Assembly: GCA_026120185.1 (NCBI GenBank)
Contig: JANUWF010001823.1
Location: 62,001-126,000 of the forward strand
Origin: Voacanga thouarsii
Taxonomy: Eukaryota > Streptophyta > Magnoliopsida > Gentianales > Apocynaceae
DNA length: 64,000 nt
Reading direction: 5' to 3'
Every line of letters begins with the position of its first letter. Position 1 is the first letter of the stretch. Below, piece after piece: positions 1 through 11,930 of this stretch. A program made the translations under genes and the position numbers. The notes beneath the pieces were generated by a model. The model did not search any database and was not told where the DNA came from. It saw nothing but the letters and a program-made list of their open reading frames with translations.

Positions 1-563
1 TTTTGAATTCCAGCTTCACGAGGTAATAAACGCAATCTTCTCCTTTTTTCCATTTCTATTGCAAACCTGTGATCCATGGCTTGGATTTCTTGTTGTTTTC
101 TACTGCGCTTAATCTGATTATGCATGATAGAAATCCTATAAAAGAGTAAGGTTAATTCTTAAAAACTCATACTAGTACTTGAATTGGGATTTGATAAACT
201 TAGTGATAATATTTTTACTTGACATAATTTGGGGGATTTCTTCTTTTGCATGGTCTTCCCCGTGTTTTATCTTCTTAATGATCCTTGTGGTTTTTCTTTT
301 GTGGGTTTAAAGTACTTTTTATTGTAGTAGTTTAGTCTAGTTAGTTTTATTTACGTTATCTTTTTATTCATTCAGGCTAAACAATGAGATTAGAGTAAAG
401 TAGTAGTAATTGCTAAGTTCCTATGGATTCGATTTTGCTATTTCCTATACTATAAAATGGGCATATTTGCTCTATTGTGTGATTTTAGTGTTGGCATTAT
501 AATTTAAAGTTTTATTTATGTGAATTGTTATTACTATTTCCAATACACGAAAAACACACATCA
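1..563 (+). mobile_element. Athila-like element J, 3' part of the 5' LTR
   Basis: AT-rich non-coding sequence ending in ACACATCA, directly followed by a degenerate primer-binding site. The LTR start lies left of the window. It is called an LTR because sequence from position 561 onward matches, in opposite orientation, the LTR/primer-site junction of element H near 25213 (LTR end in ATCA, then TTTTT, the primer site and a shared run ending AATATCATGAAA). The LTR-start family matches 21129-21655, where J's own 3' LTR begins. Confidence 0.6.
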
Positions 564-2217
564 TGTTTTTCGCCGTTGCCGAGAAATGACAATATCATGA
601 AACCCTTGAGTCTTATTGATTTAGCTATGCATATATTTGCAAATATTTTAACTTTTAAATATTTGTTTCTATATTTGTGCATAATAATTGTACTTGTATA
701 TAGACTTCTTTTCTTTTTATACCTTGTTTGTATATTTTTTAATTATTTATTTGTAGTCTTTGAGAAAAATAAATTATTTTGGGTTCCAATGTATTGTCTC
801 ATTATGTTTGTTGTATTATTATTATTTTTAATATTTTTGTACGTTCCTATCTTGGGAAATTATATATATAGTATATTATTGGGATTTAAGTTTTGGTTTT
901 GTATATGGCCTTGTTGTTGTATACTATTATTGTTATTGTTGGGAAATTTTGTATTTGTTATTGTGTTAGTATTTTTAGCATCAAAATGTTATTATAATTG
1001 GCTATTATTGTTGTTGTTGAGGAGATCTTTTTGTATAATAATTATTGTGATTGATTGTTGTATAATAGAGTTGGTTTCATTGTTTTTGTAATAGTGTTAG
1101 ACTTTTGAGAATTTAAGTGTCGTTTTGAGGATGAAAGTATTCGTTGTAGTTTTAGTTGTTATTATACTATATAAAGTGGAGGTTGAAAATTTGATTGTAA
1201 TAGTGATGAATAAATTGAGGAGTTGATTGGTGTGCATAGTTGATATTATATTTTTGTGGACTATCGATTTTTGTTTTGGGAATTTTGTAAAGTTCTTGTA
1301 ATCATTTTTATAGGAGAGATTTTAATATTGAGGTTAATTTTTTATTACTTGGGAGACTTTTTTGTATGATTTGGAGGTTGTAGTACCAATTGATTAGTGG
1401 ATGTTGTAGTAGTAATCTTTTGTTTTATGTAAGTTCCTTTAGTATAAATAATACTTCTAGTGCTATGTATACTAGTGTTTTGATGAGAGTATATTAGCAT
1501 ACATGTATATATTGATTTAGAGTATCTATAGTGAAAATATTGGGCTATTCATTTGTTTTATGGCTTTGTTGTATTGGTTGTAGTATAGCTTTTGATACTA
1601 ATATATGTTTTGGTATTATTTATATTAGTTGATTTTATGACTTGTTAATAATATTTGTGTATATATATTATTATATGATGGTTTATTTGTTTTTAGTATT
1701 GGTACTAATGCATGATTGTAACAACTCATTGTATCATTTTTACTTGTATTTGCTTTTAAATTATTTTCTTTGTCTATTATTTGGTTTGTATCTTTGTTTG
1801 TTACTATATCTTTAGCTTTGGTATACTATTTTATTTTTCTCTATTTTTGCAAGATTGAAGATTTTCTTCTTTTGGACAACTATCATTTTCTTCTTTTGGA
1901 CAACTATCATTTTCTTCTCCCTTCTATGATACATTAAGTTTTAAGATGCTTGGGGAGTAGTGCTTTACCTTCTCCTTTCTTTTATTTCTTTTAATCCCAT
2001 TGAAAATGCTTATATTGTTTAATTTGTGACCAATGAGGACATTGTCCTATTTAAGAGTAGGGAAGAGGTTGAATAATATTTTCTTTATAATTTTGGGAAT
2101 TTTCTTATTTTTGAGCTAAAGTTTTTTTTTTTTTGCATTTGGGCCAAATTTTTTCAAAATTTTTTTCGCATTGTTATGTTAGTTTTCAAGACTTTTTGGT
2201 ACATGTGTTGATATGTA
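564..2217 (+). mobile_element. J internal region, left part (non-coding)
   Basis: AT- and T-rich leader-like DNA between J's primer site and the Tat insertion. Codons stay open at 525-1091, but that frame runs across the LTR/primer-site junction and encodes only a hydrophobic, low-complexity string, so I do not call a gene. Around 1930-2060 it carries a motif containing GGACATTGTCC that also occurs inverted in H near 23480-23590, which supports common descent. No gag or pol domain is visible. Confidence 0.55.
568..585 (+). other. Degenerate primer-binding site of J (tRNA-Asp type)
   Basis: Reads TTTCGCCGTTGCCGAGAA. This differs at about four positions from TGGCGCCGTTGCCGGGGA, the tRNA-Asp-complementary site typical of Athila-lineage elements. 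Element H has an almost perfect version at 25189-25206 on the minus strand, and the bases after both sites are similar. Confidence 0.7.
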
Positions 2218-3078
2218 TGTAGCTCAACGAAATTTCAAGCCTGCAAATCAAGACAGGAAAAATATCAAAAAATATAAAATATTTAGTAAATCAGAAAAGT
2301 GGTTACAAATCTCCAAAAAAGTGTTAAAATGTAGGATAAGTCCTTTGATTCCTTTTTTTTTTTTTTTTAATATTGATTTGAGTACTGAATAGCTTGATCT
2401 CGAATCAAATGAAATTTATTGATGAACACTTGATTGCCAAACATTTAAGACTTGTTTGATGTAGAACAAAATGAACGCCTTGAAATTTGGTGTATATTCT
2501 GAACCTTGATTTTATGATGATTCTGAACCTTGAATTTGTTAAAGCTTGAACTTGAATGCTGAAACTTGAGCTTGTTGAAGCTTGAACTTGAATGATGTTG
2601 AAGTTTGAAGACGCCTCTTATTTGTTGAAGATTCCAGGGCACCTTAAACCCTTAAGGGAAGATCTTATAAGTTAAAAATTCCTTGACTTTAGTAGAAATA
2701 ACTGATGTGAGATTTTTAAGAAGCTTCTTAACAAACCATAATGGACTTGGGCTTGAGATGACTTGTGCTTAATTTATATTTAATCCAATTTCATTTAATC
2801 CACGTTATATTTGGGTTAAGAGATTCTCAAAAAGTCTAGCTTGAAGGGCTTAGTTCAATTCCATCTAGTCCATAATATATTGAATTTTGTAATATGGACC
2901 CTTAACACTAGTCCAATTTTAATAGCCCAATTCCATAATATATTAGATTTAATAGACTTTTAAAATGACCTAATTATATTTATTCATGTATTTTTTTTAA
3001 TTAACCAAGGCCAAAATATTTAATTTTCTTTTAGTCTTGATCAAATAAAATATATTTTCTTCAATTTTCTTGTCTACA
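2218..3078 (-). repeat. Tat element 3' LTR
   Basis: Collinear with 19039-19949. Both contain the run GATGTAGAACAA, repeated CTTGAAC/GAAGCTTGAA motifs and a shared right end CTTGTCTACA. In element orientation the LTR starts TGTAGACAAG and is preceded by a purine-rich tract, read on the minus strand just right of 3078 as AAGTGGGGATATT. Confidence 0.85.
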
Positions 3079-3356
3079 AATATCCCCACTTCAAGACTTG
3101 ATGAGAATGCTTTGTCAAAGGAATTCGGAAACAAGGCTGGAAGTATTTAAAAAAATATTATTAATTTCTCAGTTTAATTAAAAATTAATATAAGAGCTTT
3201 CTTCAATTCCTTGATGGAGTTCTTTCTACTTCTTGAAGTCCAAAGTTGAGGAGGAATCTTATTTTCTTGAACCCACCAATCAAACCTCTTGCATTTAAAT
3301 CCAAGTTTCAATCAATGTCTTCTAATTGAGAATTAGAAATTATAGGGGATTTAAAT
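3079..3356 (-). mobile_element. Tat 3' untranslated segment before the solo LTR
   Basis: Non-coding sequence between the polypurine tract of the Tat 3' LTR and the copia solo LTR. It ends in TAAAT (3352-3356), the left target-site duplication of that solo LTR. No domain seen. Confidence 0.6.
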
Positions 3357-4771
3357 TGTTAGTGTTGTGCACTAGAGGCAATCACTTGTACATTGTATAT
3401 GACACATTTTATTTTAATAAAAGGCATTATTTATCTTACAGTTTCTTTTGTTTACTTTTAAGTAATATAATTGTTCGATAAAGTCCCTAGTACAACACTG
3501 TGTTAAGGAAATCATGATAGAGATCATAATATGAGATTCTTATTACATTGTATAGTGTTAGTACTTAAATAGTCTCAAGTCGTAGTATTAAAAAGACAGG
3601 ACATCATTAATGCGTTAAGACTAGCATGTGTTAGACTTCCTGATTTGATCAGGTGATGGTTCTCATATCTGTGAGTATTGAGATACTTAAAGTTAACACA
3701 TGGATGCCTGTTAATGGAACAAGTTTATTGGATGACCTAACTTTGAGATAATCACATGGATAACTATTTAGTGTCAGTGATATAATCTTAATATAGCAAA
3801 CGTGCAAATATCCTTAGACTTGAGATCTCCAAGGTACTTTATTTGCTAAGTTTTGTACTTTGATTCCATTCTCCGGAGCTCGACTGAGGGCCGCCTATGG
3901 GATGGATATTGGGTACATTGTGAGGTAAATGAAAATAGTTGAGAGGGTCAATAAAGGATTCACCACTCCTAATAGTAGGGGCGAATATCTCATAACCACA
4001 TGTAGGAATTACTACTCGGAAAGTTCTTAGCCAAGGCGATTGTGTATTGGAAACAGTTCCAATTGATACACATCTAGAGTAGTGGGTTCCTGGTACAAGT
4101 ACTATTGTATTTGGGCCAGAATTAATTCTGGAGGGAGTTGACACTAATTTTGTACTCCAAACCGAATTATATATTGTATGGTGAAATGAGTTAATTGCAC
4201 TGAAGTTTGTTATTGGAGGGTTCATGTAAAGCCACTTGACTTCCTGGACTCTTGGGTGGTCATGATGTGTTGCTAGATACCGCTCTTGATATGAGAATAT
4301 GGATTTATTAATTGATGAATTAATAAACCAATCCTGATTAGAATTAATAGGATTAATTATAATTAATTATGAATTATTAATCTCAAAGACGTTTGGATTA
4401 ATTCATGTTCGCTACTAATTGACTGGGAAACCTAAGAGATTACACACAATAGAGGATTATATACTCAAGATAGTATTTGATAACATAGAGGGGTTAATTG
4501 CGAGAAAGAGAAATTGTTGTGGACAAATTATAATTGGTTATAATTTATGGTCTAAGTTGTAATTGTGGAAACTTATTGTTTCCAATTACAATTAGGAAAT
4601 TCTAATCGTTTTAGAATTTTAGATTTTTAGTGGATTTTGGAACATATATTGGATATGCTCGAAACCATAATCCAAGGGTGATTCACATGAAAATAGGAGC
4701 TACAAAACAAACGTCTTCTTCTTCTTCTTCTTCTTTCTTCTTCTTCTTCTTCTTCTTCTTCTTCTTCTTCT

Positions 4772-4809
<38 letters not shown>

Positions 4810-5150
4810 TTGCTGAAAATGAAAACAGCCCTAGCCGCCATCTTTTTCTGGTAGCACAGGAAATTTTGATGCTTGAGTATTCCTCTGTGTGGATTACTGT
4901 TAGAGATAATCACACACTGTAATTATAGTGGCTAGACATTCAACCCACGTGGAGTTTGAACAAGAGGATTGCTGAATCACGCCTCGACTTGAAGAAGAAA
5001 ATTTTTGTTCTTCAAACAATCACCCAAAGGTAAAAGCCGTTACCTTTATTATCATTATGTTTTGTTTTCCACACATAGACGGATCCTGGGATGGTATCTC
5101 GTTTTATTTTCCGCTGCGCCGTATAAGATACGAGCCTAAGATACCCAACA
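3357..5150 (+). mobile_element. Copia solo LTR 1 (1794 bp, TSD TAAAT)
   Basis: Starts TGTTAGTGTTGTGC and ends GATACCCAACA. It is flanked by perfect 5-bp direct repeats TAAAT (3352-3356 and 5151-5155). No primer-binding site or coding region follows the right end, so this is a solo LTR left by recombination between two LTRs. It is highly similar over its length to the LTR at 51095-52819 and, reversed, to 29491-31210. An antisense open frame (3839-4225) lies within it and is not called a gene. Confidence 0.95.
4713..4805. repeat. (TTC)n-(TC)n microsatellite in solo LTR 1
   Basis: About 60 bp of TTC repeats followed by about 30 bp of TC repeats. The sister LTR at 51095-52819 has only a short version near 52456-52480, so the tract expanded in this copy or shrank in the other. 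Confidence 0.97.
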
Positions 5151-5473
5151 TAAATGAAATATGTCATAACCCCTATAAAAAAAAGGCTTAAACTCCACAA
5201 ATTTTCTTGCACTGATTTGAAGGGTCTTCAATAGCTTCAATTTCATGGCTTCGGTGACTTAATGCTTCCACCTTTGGTCCATTGTAAGTTCCTTCTTTTC
5301 GCGTACCAAGAATCCTTCAATGTCCATAAATTTCATGCATGCCATGTTTCCAAATCATATTACTGATGCATGTGTGATTGTGAATATCCTTTTCCCACTA
5401 TTGGTTTTGTTTTATTATGCGTTGCACACATTTTTTATTGATTCATGCTGCATATATATTTTTTCATTGATTC
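5151..5473 (-). mobile_element. Tat 3' region between solo LTR and LINE
   Basis: AT-rich non-coding Tat sequence resuming after the TAAAT duplication. No protein domain or structure recognised. Confidence 0.5.
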
Positions 5474-5590
5474 ATTGACTTTGACATAGGGGGATGGAGG
5501 AGCCTGCCAAGACTGGGGAAGATATAGGGTTCTCCTCCTCCAATGTCGACTAAGACCAGCATCCTAATATATCTTAGCTGTCCTAACGAT
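5474..5590 (-). repeat. Inverted copy of LINE segment 7036-7153
   Basis: The reverse complement of 5474-5590 matches 7036-7153 with roughly eight mismatches and no obvious gap, including the shared stretch GACATTGGAGGAGGAGAACC. Similarity stops sharply at both ends: at 5590 the LINE reverse-transcriptase frame begins. Confidence 0.9.
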
Positions 5591-7654
5591 GGTCTGGTTT
5601 ATCTATTAATTTTGCTAAATCTGTGATCCACTTCAGCAGGAATGTGCAACCCTCAATGAAATTTTCAATACGCTCTATTATTCACATGTTCGAATGTGAT
5701 CATAATAGTACTTATCTGGGAGCTCCATTCTGTAAGAAATATTTGAAGGCTATGGCATTTCATGGTATGGTGGAAAGACTCCAACAAAAGATTAGTGGTT
5801 GGAAAATTAACACTCTATCTCAGGCTGGTCATTCTGTATTAATTAAGAATGTTGCACAATAATTCTCCATCCATGTTGTGCAATGTTTTCTTCTTCCAAC
5901 TTCCATCTTTAACAAATTAGACGCTATAATGCGAGACTTTTGGTGGGATTATAAAGAAGACTTAGGTTGGCACTTATACCTCAAAACTTGGGATTCTATT
6001 TGTGCACCTAAAATTAATGGTGGTTTGGAATTTTGGAAAGCGTCGGATAATAATTGAGCTTTGCTCTTGAAACTTTCCTGGCAACTATATACTGAACTTC
6101 ATCGTCCTTGGGTCAATCTAATCCAATCTAAATACCTCTGTAGTAGACAATTGCTGGATATGGACCGATGTCCTAGTGAGTCTGCCTGGATTTGGAAAGG
6201 TATCTAGAAATATAAAGAGGTATTGGAGGCAGGATTGTGTTATCGTATTGGTCATGATTCATCGGTGAATATTTGGGAAGATCCTTGGATCCCAGGCCTT
6301 CCTACTCATCGTCTTCCCTTGGTTCCTATAGCTCAACAACATTTGAGTGATGTTCGAGATCTCATACCCTTTGATCACCATATATGGGACTATGACCTTA
6401 TTTCTAATCTGTTTCCACCATCTATTGCTCGAGAGATCATGAAAATTTATATTTCCCAAATTGAGGAACCCGACTTGCTATTGTGGACTCCTTCTAAGTC
6501 AGGGAGATTTTTTGTTAAGTCCACTTATAGAATTATTCATCAGCTGAGGCACAATCCTAAACCTTCATTTTCCCATGCGAGATCTTTATCATCTACTCCT
6601 CTCCCCTGCACAATGCGGAAAGATCTGTGGTCTTCTGGTCTACATAATCGCCACAAGCATTTTTTATGGCGTATGGTTTCTCATTTACTACCTACTAAGT
6701 CTAGATTGGCCGGGGTTTGGACTTGATAGATTATTCCTGTAATATATGTCAGTCTTCTACAGAAAGTCTGGAGCATCTTTTTCTACTATGTCCCCTTTCT
6801 AAGTGTTTATGGTGTCATTCTAAATGGCAATTTAGAGTAGATATTTTTTTCAACTTGGAAAGTGGAAGACTGGGTTAAGGAACTATTGAATTCGAAAAAT
6901 TCATTTCCTTTCCCAAGTGAGACTAAGCGAGAATTTCTAAACTATGCTGTGGTGCTGATAGAACAACTATGGAGATATAGAAATCAATTGTGTGCAGGGG
7001 AGGATTCTCAATAGTGGGATGTGCTCTCTACTCATATCGCTAGGACAGCTAAGATATATTGGGATGCTAGTCTTAGTTGACATTGGAGGAGGAGAACCCT
7101 ATATCTTCCCCGGTCTTGGTAGGCTCTTCCATCCCCTTATGTCAAAGTCAATTTTGACAATGCTTTTCAAGATGGGATTGCGATTTCTGACTGAGCCTTT
7201 AGGGATCGTTTGGGTCAACTTCTTTGGGTTTAGACTGGGAAAGAATTTGCTGGTGATGCTTTTGCTGCTGAAGCTCTTGCTGCCCATAATGCTGCTTTGA
7301 TCGCAATGCGGTTGACATCTCTAAAGTCATTTTTGAAGGTAACTCTCTCAATGTCATAAGGGTAATATCTGGTGTTCACTCAGTAGAGAAATTCTTGGTA
7401 AAAGATCCACAGATGCTATGAAGTCTATGCTCAGTGAAAAAAATCTTTGGACGTATGTTTATATCCCCCGGTTTGGAAGTGTGTATGCTCATGAAATTGC
7501 GAAATGGGCAAAACTTGATAATTATTTTGGTTATATACTCCCATCCCTCATTCCCCTTACCATTTTATGTGATCGTTGGGGGACCGAATCGAGTCCTGTA
7601 TTGTGTGAGGAGGCGGTTGCTTCCTCTTCTACTTCTTTTGAAATACAAGGCTAA
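5591..7654 (+). pseudogene. LINE ORF2 remnant: RT C-terminus, zf-RVT, RNase H
   Basis: Part of the LINE polyprotein needed for reverse transcription. It opens within the RT domain (GLSINFAKS, then LGAPF, KISGWK and TLSQAGHSVLIKNVAQ) and continues through FWW and IWEDPWIPGLP. From about 6738 it shows the zf-RVT Cys/His pattern (CNICQ ... EHLFLLC). From about 7140 an RNase H-like region (VKVNFDNAFQDG ... AAEALAAHNAAL ... FEGNS) ends near HEIAKWAK. In-frame stops occur after VAQ (about 5860) and at several later points. At least two frame changes are visible, near 6726 and around 7300. The endonuclease and N-terminal RT are missing, so it cannot be autonomous. Confidence 0.9.
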
Positions 7655-7689
7655 CTCTTTATCTAGCAAAAAAAAAAAAAAAAAAAAAA

Positions 7690-8159
7690 CCATTCTTGGA
7701 ATAACATATTAAGTCCCAAGCATTGATTTCACTGAAATCTTTTTTCTTTCATGCGTGTTTTTTTTTTTTTTACAGCCCAGCTTGCAATGTTTTTTTTTTT
7801 TCTTTTCATAGTTGTTCTTGTTATGTGCCTCTCAGCTTCTTATCGATGTCAGCTGCATAGTGGCTTACTACTTTGAAGCATTGTTTTCCTGAACTCTTTT
7901 TTCCGCTTCTTTCAACCTTTTTTTTTTGGTCCCAAAGCTTCACCTTTTTTTTAATTCCAGCTCATCTTTTTTTTTTTATTACTCTCTCTTTTTTCCATTT
8001 TTTTTTTCGAAATCAACTTTTTTCTTTGGAATTGACTTTTTTTAATTCATTTTTAATCTTTTTTTTGCTTTTCTTTTTTTCTTTTTTCAAAATAGATCTA
8101 ACCATAGTGTATTTCTCAAATTTGTGGTCTTTTTTGAGCCAGTAACAACTAGTTATTCA
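7690..8159. other. T-rich low-complexity tract upstream of the PMD pseudogene
   Basis: Long T runs and TTTTC blocks from about 7738 to 8100; the complementary strand is A/G-rich. It sits between the LINE tail and the PMD coding remnant, inside the Tat 3' region. The frame open at 7873-8145 is a translation of T runs and is not a gene. Confidence 0.6.
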
Positions 8160-9980
8160 CGACCACGAAAATGATCCAACGAAAGTGGGAACAACTTTGA
8201 CAGTTTATGAGGCAAAGTTTGGCAAATATGTAGGGTTCCTACTAAAGGCGACACCCCAACGACTTATGAAGGAATGATCAATGGAAGTCAATTTCAAAGG
8301 CATCGCTCCCCAAAGGCATTAATTCTTCTTTTCTCATATAATCAACTTTAAACTCAACCTAGCATACTATCTTTACTTGGGATGTTAAATGATTCAAAAG
8401 GAGACTCAATGGAATTTTACCATTCAACTTCTTGGGCACTTTTTTCTTTAGGGAGAGATATTGGAAGTGGGCATTAGATGTTTTAAGTTGTTGCGAAGGA
8501 CACTTATGATCTGCAAATATCTATGAAGCTGTCTATCCATCGCTTTTTACGTATGATTGCAATCCTAATATTCTTAGCATTTTGTGAAGCTTGGTATCCT
8601 CTCACCAACATGCTCTTAACATCAGCTAGCAAGGTGTTTATCTTATTGTGGGACATGCATGAACTTGAAGGCTTACCAATACTTGGGACTCACTACGATG
8701 AAGTTTTTCCCTATACTATGGAACTCATCGGTGCGGACCGAGATAGCAAGTGATTCCTTCCAAGGAGTTGTGAACATCTTTTTCATGTGTACCACTTGAT
8801 AAAAAAGGACAACAACAACTTTGGTATCTTCATCAATAAGTGGTTTGACTTTTGGTTTAAAAGAGTGACAAAGTATATAGCTCCTCCTCTAAGGGAAGAA
8901 AGGAGATCATGCCCCAAATTCACTGATAACCCATGTGGAGTCATCCCACCATATACTGCATGGATATCTGAAGAAGAAGCATTTTCAAAGTTGGGCATTA
9001 GAAGCCAGAACAAAAATCAAGCATTCCTTGCAGCTTTTTTGTCATGTTGGCTTTGCAACTTTCTTTTGACTAATGAAGAAGTTGACATCATTTGTCTAAG
9101 TACCTTAAAAATGTGAGTTTGATGGTGTATGGGGAACAAGTTAGTTAGGCCATTCCCGTCTTGAGCATTTATAGTGGGTTGAATCGTATTTCCAACTCCC
9201 AATATCCAAGTGAGGAGAAATCTATCTTCCTAACTTATTATATATATAAATGGCTTGCGTGCTAATTCAAAACTCACTATGAAGTCTCTCAAGGCTTAAA
9301 CAACTCTCCAAGGGTAAGTTATTCTGGTGAAAAATAGTGGAAAGTACTTTGGTGAAGATGAAGCACACAAGTGGATTTATAGAGGTAAGATCATTATTTG
9401 GGCTGTAAACATCCTTACCAAGCATAAAAAGTATGACTTTGTTGATAATGAGACAATCCCCTGAAGGAACAACATTACTTCTTGACCCTTTGTTCAAGTC
9501 TTCTTACTTTACGAAAGGATGATTACTTCATCATTGAGCCTTATAGCCACATCACTTTAGTCGACAATTTAGATTCTTGCAAGATATTCTAGGCTACTTT
9601 GAGATTTCAACCTGTAAGGCCATCTTAATAGATGGTTTACGTCTTTGGGGAAGATGCACGCTTCATAGAACAATAACCAAGGTAACATTTCCAGCTACTC
9701 CTTATAGCATAAAGAAGCACTATACCCCATAGTATAAAATATGGTAGGAACAAGTTCATGCAACCTTTCTTGAAGATCATATCTCAATGTCAAACTCCTA
9801 AAAATAGATATTTAAGAAGGTGGAAAACTTGCCTTACTACGAGAAGAAACTTTCTCAAGATATTAGCACTAAACACTTCAAAAGAGTTAGAAAATTCTTC
9901 AAGACAAGATAAACATTCTTCTTTGAATCATGACTTGATTACAGAGAAACTTTCATCAGCTTCAAAATGAAAGAAATTGA
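8160..9980 (+). pseudogene. Plant mobile domain (PMD) protein remnant, 5' part
   Basis: Matches the plant-mobile-domain family (aminotransferase-like PMD; function in these copies unknown) through the motifs AFCEAWYP, FILLWDMHELEGLPILGTHY (8523-8753) and, in a second frame, AAFLSCWLCNFLL (8787-9116). Protein-like sequence continues with NRISNSQYPS (about 9180), KYDFVDNETIP (about 9425) and PYYEKKLSQDISTKHFK (about 9830). Reading frames change repeatedly and carry stops, so it is a pseudogene. It is cut at 9980 by copia element K and resumes at 12654. It lies antisense to Tat pol and downstream of it, where Tat-lineage elements often carry extra ORFs. Confidence 0.75.
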
Positions 9981-10394
9981 TGTTGGATTTTGATCATGTA
10001 AACCAGTTTACACACAGTGAAAAATTAAAATAAAATCCACGCAAAGGATCACTTGTATATAATTAAATGGAATATGAGAAGGAAGAAAATTAATTACCTA
10101 AAAAATGCAGTTTTAAAATTTTTCTTTCCATTTGAATTCCCTTCAAAAGTCGTTCAAATTGAACCACAAAATTCCAATAATAGGAATTCTCTATCAATAA
10201 TCTACACGAGGAATTTTACTTGAATTAGGAACCAAAACCCTATACTAGCATGTAATATATGATGGCTTTGGGATTAATTTAATTTGAGAAGAAAAAAACA
10301 TAAAAAGGCTTTGTAATTTCTTGAAAGTAAACCTCAAAGATTTTCATCCAGAAGAAAAGCTTAAAAAAAAAAAAATCCTTGTACGGCGCATGTA

Positions 10395-11930
10395 CATATC
10401 AATATATGTATGTTCCTCCAACACAACACGAAAACCTTTCCTTTATATAGTGGATCAGCTATGTTCTGATCAATGGAAACTCTTTCTATCTTCACATCTT
10501 TTCTATCAATGATTTCTCTAATCAAGTGATAGCTGATAAGACCGTAGTTCCTTTGCTTATGCAATGGCTTCATTGTTATCATAATATAAGAGTATTATAT
10601 CAATAATGTTAGGTACCATACCTAGTTCTGTAATGAACTTTTTAATCCAGACCGCCTCTTTAGTTGCTATGTACTCAGCTTCAGTGGCTGAGTCGGCAAT
10701 TGTATCTTGTTTAGAACTTTTCCAACTAATTGCCCCACCTACAAAAGTGGATGCGTCTTGATTAGAATTTGTTATCATCCTTATCAAATTGGAAACTAGC
10801 ATCAGTATACCCTCTAACTTGTAAGTTACCATCCCTATATACCAAGAATACATCTTTAGTTCGTCTCAAGTATTTAAGCATATTCTTGACAGCCACCCAA
10901 TGACCTTCTCCAGGGTTTGATTGATATTTGCTTGTCAAACTAAGAGTACAAGATACATTGGGTCTAGTACATATCATAGCATATATGATAGATCTAATTG
11001 TTGAAACATATGGTATTTTACTCATGTGATCCCTTTCATCTTGTGTCTTAGGAAACATAGATTTTAAAAGGCTTACCCCATAGGTCATGGGTAAGAATCC
11101 CTTCTTGGATTAATCTATGCTAAACCTCTTTAGCACTTTGTCTATGTATGTAGACTGTGAAAGACCAAGCAAACTTTTTTATCTATTTCTATAGATTCTT
11201 ATTCTCAGAATATAGGTTGTATCTCCAAGGTTTTTCATAGAAAATTTCTTAGATAACAAAATCTTGACTGATTGTAGAATAGAGACATCATATCTTATTA
11301 ACAATATGTCCTTCTACATATACTAATAGGAAAATAACACTCCCACTAACCTTCTTGTATACATAAGGTTCATCCATATTTTGTTTGAAACTGAATTCTT
11401 TAATTGTTTCATCAAAATAGATGTTCCAACTCCTAAAAGCTTACTTTAATCTATAAATGGACCTTTACAACTTGCCCACTTTAGTAGATTCTTGGATATA
11501 AAACTCTCAAGTTATGTTATGTACACATCCTCAATCAATTTCTATTAAGGAAAGTTGTTTTTTATTCATTTTCCAAATCTCATAATCATAATAAGCAGCA
11601 AGTGCTAGGAGAATCCGAATAGATTTCAGTATTGCTACTGGTAAAAAAGTTTTCTCATAGTCAATATCTTGTTTCTAAAGGTAACCTTTTGTAACCAGTC
11701 GCGCCTTATAGGTAATAACTTTACCATCTATATCATTTTTCTTCTTGAAACCCATTTGCACCCTTTAGGTTTTATCCCTTCAGGTGGATCAACCAAAGTC
11801 CAAACTTTGTTGTCATACATAGAATTCATTTCTGACTTCATAGCCTCAGGCCATTTGTCAGATTTTGAACTATTCATAACATCTTCGTAAGTGGTAGGCT
11901 AATCTTCTTCCATAAGTGATACGTCATTAG
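10395..11930 (-). pseudogene. Copia K pol remnant (RT and RNase H)
   Basis: Reverse transcriptase/RNase H of a Ty1/copia polyprotein. Visible blocks in order along the minus strand are WPEAMKSEMNSMYDNKVW, ITYKARLVTKGY, DYEKTFLPVAILKSIRILLA, a broken YVDD region near 11310 (a one-base shift inside the motif), PYVSTIRSIIYAMICTRPNV, YQSNPGEGHWVAVKNMLKYL, then WKSSKQDTIADSATEAEYIA and HLIREIIDRKDVKI of RNase H. Several stops and frameshifts. The LTR abuts the region just upstream of RT, so everything from gag to integrase was deleted. Confidence 0.92.

Larger units (their letters stand above)
5474..7689 (+). mobile_element. 5'-truncated L1-type plant LINE with poly(A) tail
   Basis: Contains the end of a LINE reverse transcriptase, a zf-RVT region, an RNase H-like domain and a 22-nt poly(A) tail (7668-7689). 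The 5' end is unusual: 5474-5590 is an inverted copy of 7036-7153, joined directly to reverse-transcriptase coding sequence at about 5591. I could not find a convincing target-site duplication. Its position inside the Tat 3' region makes it a secondary insertion. Confidence 0.9.

Noticed and set aside
525..1091. 188-codon open frame on the plus strand
   Set aside because: It runs through the LTR end and the primer-binding site of J and encodes a hydrophobic low-complexity string from AT-rich DNA. No domain or conserved partner.
4630..4913. Frames reading poly-Ser/Phe or poly-Glu/Lys
   Set aside because: They are translations of the (TTC)n-(TC)n microsatellite inside a solo LTR.
5474..5590. 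Classical L1 twin-priming inversion
   Set aside because: The inverted piece comes from the 3' part and is still present in the main copy, which simple twin priming does not produce.
7873..8145. Possible Phe-rich membrane protein
   Set aside because: Pure consequence of T runs upstream of the PMD remnant.
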